From assembly GCA_029777145.1 (NCBI GenBank), contig JAKOSS010000828.1, forward strand, positions 1-5,123: a stretch of 5,123 bases of DNA, read 5' to 3'. The notes under the pieces are model-generated. The model was not told the origin of the DNA. It searched no databases and saw nothing but the letters and a program-made list of their open reading frames with translations. Source of the DNA: Acidobacteriota bacterium. Its GTDB lineage: Bacteria; Acidobacteriota; Blastocatellia; Pyrinomonadales; Pyrinomonadaceae. Below are positions 1 to 5,123 of the stretch, piece by piece (position 1 is the first letter of the stretch; each line of letters begins with the position of its first letter). Made by a program: the position numbers and the translations under genes.

Positions 1-1109
1 ACATCATCGGCGTCGAGCTTGAATTCCGCGCGGATCGCCTCCGGATCGGACGCAAGATCGTCCCGCAGCCCCGAGATCGAATGCGTGAAGAACCCGCGCT
101 CGGCCTCGGCCACGACGAATCCCGGCTCATGCCTCAGCCGTGTCACAAATCCTGACCAGCGCCAGTAATCGCGGATCCAGAAAAAGCCGGCAACGACCAA
201 AACGACGAGCAACGCGGCCGCAAGCACATTGAACGGCGTCAGCAACTTCGACTTTGACGCAGCGGCCTCACCGAGCTGCATCCGCAAACATCGTTCGAGG
301 ATCGGCCGTGCCGGCTCGAAGACGGCGGGATCGCCGCGAAAATTCTCCAATTCGGCATCGAAATCTAGTTCGACCTCCTCGATCGCTTCGACCAAAGTTT
401 CGCGCAGAGCGAGTGGTGCATTGCCACGGATCACCGCCGCCAGGATCGCGTCGGGTCCGTACTCGATCCAAACCGAAAGATCGCGAACCTTGAGCGAGTC
501 GAGAGTTGCGTCTTCCGACTCTTTGAATGAATCGTGGACGAAGTCCTGGATCGCGGTAAGCATCGCCGAGACCATGTCGCCGTCCTCGGCCGCCGACGGA
601 TCGACCGAAACATGCTGGAGCATCACGCCGGTCTCCTTGTGAATGAGAAAGACCTGTTCGACGCGGTAAAGCAGCGTGTGCAACAGAACGACTTCGGCAA
701 ACGGCTTGCCGGTCCGCATCGCCTCGACCCGCCACTTGACGCCTTCCGGCGAAAAACTGTGATCGAGCGTCTGGTTCAACGACTGAACCATCTGGCCGAG
801 CGCTTCGGCAATCGCCTTGCGGACGGCCGGGCCGATGATCGGGAAGATCGCCTCGGCGAGGATCCGCGGATTGCGAAGCGCCGACTGGCGGATGTTCTCC
901 TCGACGATCGGAAGCGTCGCCGCCGCCAGCGATTGGTCGCGGCGCGCACTCTTTCGGATCGCCGACGGAAGAATCTCGCTGACCGATTCCGACTCAACGA
1001 GAATTCGCCTCAGATCGGCAAGCCCGGCGTCGCCGTCTTCCGCTTCCGCTGGCTTCTGCTGCGTCTCGGTCAACTCCTCCGACACGGGATTGTCGGTCTC
1101 AAAGGGCAT
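1..1109 (-). CDS. OmpA-family-like membrane protein, N-terminal part (3' end beyond left edge)
   Basis: The first 369 residues are in the window; the reading frame is open to the left edge. Residues 1-30 are acidic and variable. Residues about 31-280 form a soluble domain with the stretches RNPRILAEAIFPIIGPAVRKAI (about 79-100) and PFAEVVLLHTLLYRVEQVFL (136-155), then an IQDFVHDSF motif (187-195). I recognise these from memory as the cytoplasmic domain of cyanobacterial proteins annotated 'OmpA family', which carry a peptidoglycan-binding OmpA domain at the C-terminus; that part is not in the window. Residues about 293-312 are one hydrophobic membrane segment, followed by WIRDYWRW and a domain that resembles the BON-like region of those homologues. 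There is no signal peptide, so the N-domain should be cytoplasmic. The start is secure: ATG at 1109 is the first start codon after an in-frame TAA 18 codons upstream. No clear ribosome site is visible. It follows the coiled-coil gene after 73 bases. Biochemical role unknown. Confidence 0.85.
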   Translation of the reverse strand, partial: MPFETDNPVSEELTETQQKPAEAEDGDAGLADLRRILVESESVSEILPSAIRKSARRDQSLAAATLPIVEENIRQSALRNPRILAEAIFPIIGPAVRKAIAEALGQMVQSLNQTLDHSFSPEGVKWRVEAMRTGKPFAEVVLLHTLLYRVEQVFLIHKETGVMLQHVSVDPSAAEDGDMVSAMLTAIQDFVHDSFKESEDATLDSLKVRDLSVWIEYGPDAILAAVIRGNAPLALRETLVEAIEEVELDFDAELENFRGDPAVFEPARPILERCLRMQLGEAAASKSKLLTPFNVLAAALLVVLVVAGFFWIRDYWRWSGFVTRLRHEPGFVVAEAERGFFTHSISGLRDDLASDPEAIRAEFKLDADD

Positions 1110-1182
1110 TTCAGATCGGATTCGGAACGCGCGACGCGAACTTGATCGCCGCCGTCCCGCGCCTTACCCGGCAAGCACGGAA

Positions 1183-1737
1183 TCAATCCGCGTCGGGCAT
1201 CTTGAAATCGTTCGTCAACCGCATCGCCATTTCGGTGAAAAGTTCCGCCAGCGCCGTCCGGTCGGCCTTGTCATCGCGGATCTCCGAAGACTCGCGCTGG
1301 AGTGCCGAAAGCATGTCATTGTGACGCTTGTGGATCTCGTCCGAGAGATCCTTCGACTGCGCAAGGATCTGCTGGCGAAGATCGCTTTCGGACTTCGCGG
1401 CCTGCTCATCGATCGCGGTGACCTTTTTCTCGAACGCGTGCGATACGTCTTTCATGCCGTCCGACAACGACTTCACGGCATCCGTCCGCGCATTCTGCTC
1501 GCCCATCAGGCGGTCGGCAAGCGATTTCAGCTCGCCTTTCATGTAATTCTCGAGCGCGTCCAGTTTCTTGCGAACCTCGTCGCGCATGTCGCTGATCTCC
1601 GCCGACATCTTTTCTTCCATCCGCGAAAAGCGGCGTTCGAAATCGCGTGACTGCGATCCGAAGAGAATGTCGCGGATCTTGTCGATGTTACCGTCGTCGG
1701 CGCCGTCAGCGCCTGATGTCTTCTTCTGGGGTTTCAT
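1183..1737 (-). CDS. Conserved coiled-coil protein, partner of the OmpA-like protein
   Basis: This gene encodes 184 residues, highly charged and almost entirely helical. Residues 1-17 are a basic then Gly/Asp-rich tail. The segment NIDKIRDILFGSQSRDFERRF (about 17-37) looks like a conserved head. Residues about 30-165 show heptad-like spacing of Leu, Met, Ile and Ala between Glu, Lys, Arg and Asp, with no Pro or Cys, as in a long coiled coil. The C-terminus (ALAELFTEMAMRLTNDF) is a second conserved-looking block. There is no membrane segment or signal peptide, so it should be cytoplasmic and oligomeric. From memory, similar proteins are encoded beside OmpA-family genes in cyanobacteria and some other phyla, which fits the neighbour at 1109. 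Its start codon lies inside the kinase gene (32-base overlap), suggesting translational coupling; a weak GAG sits about 13 bases before the ATG. Function unknown; a scaffold or membrane-complex role is inference. Confidence 0.85.
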   Translation of the reverse strand: MKPQKKTSGADGADDGNIDKIRDILFGSQSRDFERRFSRMEEKMSAEISDMRDEVRKKLDALENYMKGELKSLADRLMGEQNARTDAVKSLSDGMKDVSHAFEKKVTAIDEQAAKSESDLRQQILAQSKDLSDEIHKRHNDMLSALQRESSEIRDDKADRTALAELFTEMAMRLTNDFKMPDAD

Positions 1738-3679
1738 AAATCAAATCCAACTCGCGCTTCAACTGCCTGAAATGGCCGTCGAGCCGCGAGACCATATCCG
1801 AGACGCTTCCGCCCGATGCGGCGGCGATCTCAAGTTCGGCGCAAAGATCGCGCATCGATCCGACACCGACGTTTGCACTGCTTCCTTTCAACGAATGCGC
1901 GCGACGCTTCACGTCGGACAGGTCGCCACGGTCGGCTGCCGACTGAATACTCGAGATCTCACCTGCAGTGAACCCTAAGTAAGTTTTATAGATCTCGGAT
2001 ATGAAGTTCGTCTCGCCGCGCGACTCGATCGTCAGAAAGCTTTCCAAGACTTCAGGGGTAACGTATTTGGACAATGAATGTTGAATTACTTTCGGACGCA
2101 AGTCAAGACTTGCGGGTTCGGGCGGATTCGCGAAGTGTCGTTCGAAAATAGTGGCTAAACCGTCTCTGGTCAACGGTTTGCATAGAAAATCGTCCATTCC
2201 GGCGGCGAGGCAGCGATCGCGTTCGGAGTCGGCCGTATGTGCCGTCAACGCGATGATCTTTGCTCGGCGGTTCGGTCCGCCGGATTCACGGATCTTCCGG
2301 GCGGCCGCGAATCCGTCAAGTTCCGGCATCTGACAATCCATGAAGATGAGATCAAAATTCTTCACGTGGGCGATCTCGACCGCCTTCGCGCCGTTCTCGG
2401 CCGAAGTCACCTTACAGCCCATCTGTTTGAGAAGCGCCGCGATGACCTCGGAGCTGATCTCATTGTCCTCGGCGAGGAGCACCCTGAATTTTCCGGGCGG
2501 ACTTTCCGAAACGTGAAGGCTTTCGATCGGATCTTCGGCCGCCGCGGCGCGTTCGAGCGGGACGCGGAACCAGAATCTCGATCCCTCTCCGACTTTGCTT
2601 TCAAATCCGATGGCGCCGTTCATCAGGCCGATCAGTTCGCGTGAGATCGCAAGACCAAGACCGGTTCCGCCGAACCTGCGGGTCGTCGACGCGTCGCCTT
2701 GGGTAAACGGTTGAAACAACAGCGACCCTTGCGTCTCGTTGATCCCGATCCCGGTGTCGGCGACCTCGAAGACGATCTCCGACTCGCCGAAAGCGCGCAC
2801 TGAAACCGCGACTGATCCCTCGACCGTGAATTTGACGGCGTTGCTGACGAGATTTCCGAGCACCTGCCGCAAGCGACCGGAATCGCCGCGAAAACTCGTC
2901 GCCAGATCCGGGTCAAGCTCGCTCGATAGACGAAGTCCTTTGGCTTCGGCCGCTGAACGGTGGACCGAGACGGTTTCGTCGAGCAGGTCCGCGAGATCGA
3001 AGACAACCGGACTCAATCGCAACTTGCCGGCCTCGATCTTCGAAAAATCGAGGATGTCGTTGACGATCTCGAGCAGCGACCCGATGCTGCGCTTGAGCAG
3101 ATCGACGTAATTCGCCTGTTCGGCGCTGAGTTCCGTGTCGGAAAGGAGGTTCGCGGTTCCGACGATCCCGCTCAGCGGTGTCCGGATCTCGTGACTCACG
3201 TTCGCGAGGAACGCGGCCTTTGTCCGGGCCGCCTCGAGCGCCGCGTCGCGGGCATCGGCAATCGCGCGCTCGACTTCCCGTCTCTGCGTCGCATCGCGAA
3301 ACGTGACGATCGTTCCGGCGACGCGCGGGCCGTCGAAGATCGGCTGGCACGCATATTCGACCTGGATCACGTTTCCGCCCGACCGCATGAAAACACCGTC
3401 GGGGACATGGGACGCCGCGCCTTCTGAGATCGCAAACTGGATGGGACAGACCGCCAGTTCGCTTTCGGAAGCGGTCTTGTCCTGGCCGAAAAACACGAGA
3501 TCGTACGGCCGACCGAGAAGATCGTCAGCCGCCGCGTCAAGCATCGCGCAGGCCGCGGAATTGATGAACGTAACGCGCCTCGACGCCTCAACGATCGCCA
3601 CCCCTTCGAGCAGCGAATCAAACAATGATCCGAGCGCCTCTCCGCGCGTCGAAAGCAATTTTTCGAGAGCCGGTTCCAT
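1706..3679 (-). CDS. Hybrid sensor histidine kinase, PAS-HisKA-HATPase-REC-HPt
   Basis: Complete, 657 residues. A PAS-like sensor domain spans about 15-130 (FINSAACAMLDAAADDLLGRP, then the FRDATQRRE exit). HisKA has the H-box SHEIRTPLSG with phospho-acceptor His163. The ATPase domain shows an N-box ending at Asn280, G1 box DTGIGI (308-313), F-box FQPFTQGD and G2 box GGTGLGLAIS (337-346). REC (about 399-510) has acidic Glu404/Asp405, phospho-acceptor Asp448 in FMDCQMPELDG, Thr479 and Lys501. HPt (about 540-640) has His595 in AHSLKGSSANVG. All catalytic residues are present, so a full His-Asp-His relay is expected, ending on a separate response regulator. There is no membrane segment or signal peptide: it is a cytoplasmic sensor, with the ligand unknown. 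The start at 3679 is the first start codon after an in-frame TAA only five codons upstream (3692-3694); no Shine-Dalgarno is visible. Its 3' end overlaps the coiled-coil gene, so it likely heads the operon. Confidence 0.95.
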   Translation of the reverse strand: MEPALEKLLSTRGEALGSLFDSLLEGVAIVEASRRVTFINSAACAMLDAAADDLLGRPYDLVFFGQDKTASESELAVCPIQFAISEGAASHVPDGVFMRSGGNVIQVEYACQPIFDGPRVAGTIVTFRDATQRREVERAIADARDAALEAARTKAAFLANVSHEIRTPLSGIVGTANLLSDTELSAEQANYVDLLKRSIGSLLEIVNDILDFSKIEAGKLRLSPVVFDLADLLDETVSVHRSAAEAKGLRLSSELDPDLATSFRGDSGRLRQVLGNLVSNAVKFTVEGSVAVSVRAFGESEIVFEVADTGIGINETQGSLLFQPFTQGDASTTRRFGGTGLGLAISRELIGLMNGAIGFESKVGEGSRFWFRVPLERAAAAEDPIESLHVSESPPGKFRVLLAEDNEISSEVIAALLKQMGCKVTSAENGAKAVEIAHVKNFDLIFMDCQMPELDGFAAARKIRESGGPNRRAKIIALTAHTADSERDRCLAAGMDDFLCKPLTRDGLATIFERHFANPPEPASLDLRPKVIQHSLSKYVTPEVLESFLTIESRGETNFISEIYKTYLGFTAGEISSIQSAADRGDLSDVKRRAHSLKGSSANVGVGSMRDLCAELEIAAASGGSVSDMVSRLDGHFRQLKRELDLIYETPEEDIRR

Positions 3680-3693
3680 GGTTACGTGCTTTT

Positions 3694-3722
3694 ACGATAA
3701 CGATTCGACCGGTGCTTGTAAA
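3694..3722 (-). promoter_or_regulatory. Sigma70-like promoter of the kinase operon
   Basis: Reading the minus strand, TTTACA (3722-3717; 5 of 6 to TTGACA) is followed after 17 bases by TATCGT (3699-3694; 4 of 6 to TATAAT). Transcription would begin near 3687, only about eight bases before the kinase ATG at 3679. The mRNA would be nearly leaderless, which agrees with the absence of a Shine-Dalgarno. The -35 element directly follows the U-tract of the upstream terminator. This is a consensus match by eye and could be fortuitous. Confidence 0.45.
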
Positions 3723-3723
3723 C

Positions 3724-3756
3724 AAAAAACGCGGAGCGAATTGAATCGCCCCGCGT
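3724..3756 (-). terminator. Rho-independent terminator
   Basis: On the minus strand, ACGCGGGGCGA (3756-3746) pairs with TCGCTCCGCGT (3739-3729) as an 11-bp stem with one G-U pair and a six-base loop. It is followed at once by six T residues (3729-3724), then G and TT. On the plus strand no T-run follows, so it acts only on minus-strand transcripts. It would end the candidate small RNA, or else the activator mRNA, and insulate the kinase operon from upstream transcription. Confidence 0.8.
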
Positions 3757-3765
3757 GTCGAAATC

Positions 3766-3810
3766 GCTCAGCCCCGAAGGGTCCTGACGGGACTGAGCTC
3801 CTGCGGACCC
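3766..3810 (-). other. Possible H-type RNA pseudoknot
   Basis: On the minus strand the order is GGGTCC (3810-3805), linker GCAGGA, GCTCAGTCCC (3798-3789), GTCA, GGACCC (3784-3779), TTC, GGGGCTGAGC (3775-3766). The two helices (6 and 10 bp) interleave as in a compact H-type pseudoknot; the linkers of 6, 4 and 3 bases look sterically possible. An AGGAG sequence lies in the first linker, but no start codon follows at a useful distance. It sits nine bases before the terminator stem, the position of an aptamer or stability element. GGGTCC could instead be unpaired with only the 10-bp hairpin formed. Confidence 0.4.
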
Positions 3811-3999
3811 TATGGGCTACCCCCGTCCCCATATTGCCGCATTCCGTTGAAATGCGGACCTAAAACGCAGCCCGCGCAAAAAACTGGATTGATGCCAAAA
3901 ACTTCCCGAATCCGAAGTTGACAACGGCGCCTTGTCCTCAAATTTCTCTGCCCCCAAAAAAAATCTCGGTCGCGGGCGCCGGTTGTCGCGAATATACGA

Positions 4000-4016
4000 T
4001 TCAATCGGCGTACCAA
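4000..4016 (-). promoter_or_regulatory. Sigma54-like (-24/-12) promoter
   Basis: Minus strand TTGGTACGCCGATTGAA matches the sigma54 consensus TTGGCACG-N4-TTGCA at all but two defined positions: C to T in the -24 element and, more seriously, C to A in the -12 GC. The GG (4014-4013) to -12 spacing is correct (N10). The predicted start is near 3989, just before helix P1. The pair of palindromes upstream sits at about -129 and -161, the usual range for activator sites. It was the best GG-N10-GC-type match I found in the interval. Confidence 0.4.
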
Positions 4017-4111
4017 AAATTCAGAAGATTGCGCATGCCGGCTAATTACTGCAGATGATGGACTTACGGGAGGACGTTTAAGTTTGTGAATGCGCCGGGC
4101 GGCGAAATACA

Positions 4112-4124
4112 TGACAACATGTCA
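4112..4124. promoter_or_regulatory. Palindromic activator-type site 1
   Basis: TGACA-ACA-TGTCA is a perfect 5-3-5 inverted repeat. It is one of two such sites with centres 32 bp apart (4118 and 4150), about three helical turns, so both face the same side of the DNA. The 5-3-5 geometry is that of known sites for Fis-type helix-turn-helix sigma54 activators such as LuxO. The protein encoded immediately beside it is such an activator, so autologous binding is the simplest inference. Confidence 0.6.
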
Positions 4125-4143
4125 GACAATTCGACACGCTGCC

Positions 4144-4156
4144 TGACAGAATGTCA
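4144..4156. promoter_or_regulatory. Palindromic activator-type site 2
   Basis: TGACA-GAA-TGTCA repeats the half-sites of site 1 with a different three-base spacer. It overlaps the activator gene's TGA stop (4154-4156). With flanks, CATGACAACATGTCAG (4110-4125) and CTGACAGAATGTCATG (4143-4158) are also inverted copies of each other, 13 of 16 positions matching. Conserved half-sites with a varied spacer are what a dimeric binding protein would leave. Confidence 0.6.
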
Positions 4157-5123
4157 TGTTTCGGATTCATATTCGGCGAGTTTCCGGTAAAGCGTGCGTG
4201 ACGTGATTCCAAGGATCACGGCCGCCCGTTCACGATGTCCGCCGGTCGATTCGAGGACATTGAGGATATGCCGGCGTTCGAGTTCGGCCAGCGTCGGCGG
4301 CGGAGTCGCCGTTCGAGATTCGGTGACGTCCGGCTCAAAGTTCGAGATGTGCAGATCCTCGATGCAATCGATGACGTCGTCGTGGGTCAGTGCCGCCGAG
4401 CGCTCAAGCACGTTGCGGAGTTCGCGGATGTTCCCCGGCCACTGATGCTCCATGATCTGCCGTTTCGCGTTTGGCGAGAATGTCAGGCGGGGTCGGTTGA
4501 AACGGATCCGGAGACGCTCGACAAAGGAATCAACGAGCGCCGGAATGTCTTCGCGGCGTTCGCGGAGTGGCGGCAAGCGGAACGAGACGACGTTGAGACG
4601 GTAGTAAAGGTCCATGCGGAACCTGCTTTCCCGAACCTCGGACTCAAGGTCCTTGTTCGTGGCCGCGATGACGCGCACCGACGCGCGCCGGTCGCGGTTC
4701 GATCCGACCGGTCGAAATGCCCCGTTTTCAAGGAAATGCAGGAGCTTGACCTGCATCACGAGCGGCATTTCGCCGATTTCATCGAGAAAAAGCGTCGATT
4801 CGTCGGCAGCCTCGATGATCCCCGTTTTCGCCGCCGTCGCACCGGTGAACGATCCTTTCTCGTGACCGAAGAACTCGGATTCGAAAAGATGTTCCGGCAG
4901 CGCGCCGCAATTGATCGAGACGAGCGGATGATCGGCCCGCGGGCTAAGCGCGTGGATCCAACGCGCCATGACATCCTTCCCGGTGCCGGACTCGCCGGTG
5001 ATGAGGATCGTCGTATCGAGCTTCGCGACGGTTTCGGCCTGTCCGAGAATGACGTTCATCACGGTGCTCGCGTGGACCGGTTTGACCGTGTAGCCCTCGT
5101 TCTGGCGTCGGACGGCGACGCGA
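4154..5123 (-). CDS. NtrC-family sigma54-dependent activator, C-terminal part (5' end beyond right edge)
   Basis: 322 residues lie in the window. The frame is open through the right edge; a GTG at 5062 is internal, since coding sequence continues upstream as a typical linker (RRQNEGYTVKPVHAST). Numbering from the window edge: Walker A GESGTGKD (43-50), the sigma54-contacting loop as GSFTGA instead of the usual GAFTGA (90-95), Walker B LFLDEIGEM (111-119), sensor I region ATNKDL (154-159), arginine-finger region FRMDLYYRLN (168-177), sensor II WPGNIRELRNVLER (228-241). A variable linker rich in Thr and Pro (about 265-278) leads to a Fis-type helix-turn-helix (about 282-320, ERAAVILGITSRTLYRKL). 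The protein hydrolyses ATP to remodel sigma54 RNA polymerase into open complex from distant DNA sites. The missing N-terminus decides its input: a receiver domain is most common but is not visible. Two palindromes at its 3' end are plausible own binding sites. Confidence 0.95.
   Translation of the reverse strand, partial: RVAVRRQNEGYTVKPVHASTVMNVILGQAETVAKLDTTILITGESGTGKDVMARWIHALSPRADHPLVSINCGALPEHLFESEFFGHEKGSFTGATAAKTGIIEAADESTLFLDEIGEMPLVMQVKLLHFLENGAFRPVGSNRDRRASVRVIAATNKDLESEVRESRFRMDLYYRLNVVSFRLPPLRERREDIPALVDSFVERLRIRFNRPRLTFSPNAKRQIMEHQWPGNIRELRNVLERSAALTHDDVIDCIEDLHISNFEPDVTESRTATPPPTLAELERRHILNVLESTGGHRERAAVILGITSRTLYRKLAEYESET

Larger units (their letters stand above)
3724..3989 (-). 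ncRNA. Candidate structured small RNA between a sigma54-like promoter and a terminator
   Basis: No known RNA family is recognised. The predicted transcript is about 266 nt. Helices seen on the minus strand, 5' to 3': P1, GACAAC plus GGCGCC (3987-3975, one bulged C) with GGCGCC plus GTTGTC (3931-3920), 12 bp; P2, AACTTC/GAAGTT (3919-3914 with 3905-3900); P3, GGGCTGC/GTAGCCC (3873-3867 with 3820-3814, one G-U) enclosing P3a, CCGCATT/AATGCGG (3857-3851 with 3843-3837); P5, GCTCAGTCCC/GGGGCTGAGC (3798-3789 with 3775-3766, one G-U); P4, GGGTCC/GGACCC (3810-3805 with 3784-3779), whose 3' strand lies in the P5 loop, giving a pseudoknot; then the terminator hairpin. P1 begins two bases after the predicted start site. 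Alternatives: the 3' UTR of the activator mRNA, or a riboswitch-like leader acting through the terminator on the kinase operon. Structures were found by eye, and chance pairing is common in GC-rich DNA. Confidence 0.45.
3680..4153. other. Non-coding interval between activator and kinase genes
   Basis: I see no convincing gene in these 474 bases. Open frames here (the longest is 100 codons, minus strand 4112-3810) are Arg-rich, lack a ribosome site and resemble no family. The interval has A/T homopolymers (A8 at 3956-3963) and is dense in inverted repeats. In minus-strand order it holds activator-type palindromes, a sigma54-like promoter, a structured-RNA candidate, a terminator and a sigma70-like promoter; each is listed separately. 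Confidence 0.7.

Noticed and set aside
229..1650. Long plus-strand open frames opposite the OmpA-like and coiled-coil genes
   Set aside because: They are antisense shadows of strongly supported minus-strand genes, Arg/Ser-rich and without recognisable domains.
3692..3834. 46-codon minus-strand frame from an ATG in CAATATGGGG
   Set aside because: It runs through the pseudoknot and terminator stems, has no Shine-Dalgarno, and its composition (Arg, Ser, Val) looks random.
3876..3898. TTGGCAT followed by TTTTTTGC on the minus strand as a second sigma54 promoter
   Set aside because: GG to GC spacing is 17 bases rather than 10, so the two elements cannot be used together.
3918..3946. Perfect plus-strand TTGACA at 3918-3923 as a promoter
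   Set aside because: No acceptable -10 lies 16-18 bases downstream, no plus-strand gene follows, and the TTGACA is part of the P1 and P2 arms.
3724..3989. CsrB/RsmZ-like titrating RNA because of several GGA triplets, two near hairpin loops
   Set aside because: Six GGA in 266 G-rich bases is near chance, and they lack a regular ANGGAN-in-loop repeat.
3956..3992. T8 run on the minus strand as a terminator of the activator mRNA
   Set aside because: The only adjoining hairpin is a 5-bp TCGCG/CGCGA stem with six bases between it and the T-run; it also competes with the stronger P1 stem.
4091..4106. CGCC-GCCC-GGCG inverted repeat as the activator gene's terminator
   Set aside because: It is a four-base stem with no T-run after it.
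3810..4112. 100-codon open frame on the minus strand starting MYFAARRIHKL
   Set aside because: It is Arg-rich, has no ribosome site, resembles no family, runs across the sigma54-like promoter and several stems, and is best explained as chance in GC-rich DNA.

Overview
All recognisable genes in this window lie on the minus strand, so biology reads from high to low coordinates. The coding DNA is GC-rich, with many TCG, GCG, GAT and ATC codons. Long hybrid kinases, a sigma54 activator and a protein family I otherwise know from cyanobacteria suggest a Gram-negative-type bacterium. An acidobacterium or similar soil lineage would fit, but this is only an impression and no marker gene settles it.

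Layout in transcription order: (1) 5123-4154, the C-terminal 322 residues of an NtrC-family sigma54 activator (AAA+ domain and Fis-type helix-turn-helix). Its N-terminal sensory domain lies beyond the right edge. (2) 4153-3680, a 474-base non-coding interval. (3) 3679-1706, a soluble PAS-HisKA-HATPase-REC-HPt hybrid histidine kinase, complete. (4) 1737-1183, a 184-residue coiled-coil protein whose start overlaps the kinase gene by 32 bases. (5) 1109-1, the N-terminal 369 residues of a membrane-anchored protein resembling cyanobacterial OmpA-family proteins, cut by the left edge. Genes 3-5 look like one operon.

The intergenic interval is the most interesting part. It holds, in order: two 13-bp palindromes of form TGACA-N3-TGTCA exactly 32 bp apart (one overlapping the activator's stop codon); a sigma54-like promoter (TTGGTACG-N4-TTGAA) about 130 and 160 bases downstream of them; a run of nested inverted repeats beginning two bases after the predicted start site, including a possible H-type pseudoknot; and a strong rho-independent terminator. 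Together they describe a candidate RNA of about 266 nt (3989-3724) controlled by the adjacent activator, an arrangement like luxO-qrr1 in Vibrio. A separate sigma70-like promoter starts within the terminator's U-tract and would restart transcription for the kinase operon almost at its ATG.

Inferred logic: the kinase relays phosphate through its own REC and HPt domains to an unseen response regulator, possibly the adjacent sigma54 activator if that has a receiver domain. The coiled-coil and OmpA-like proteins form a conserved membrane-associated pair whose function I do not know.
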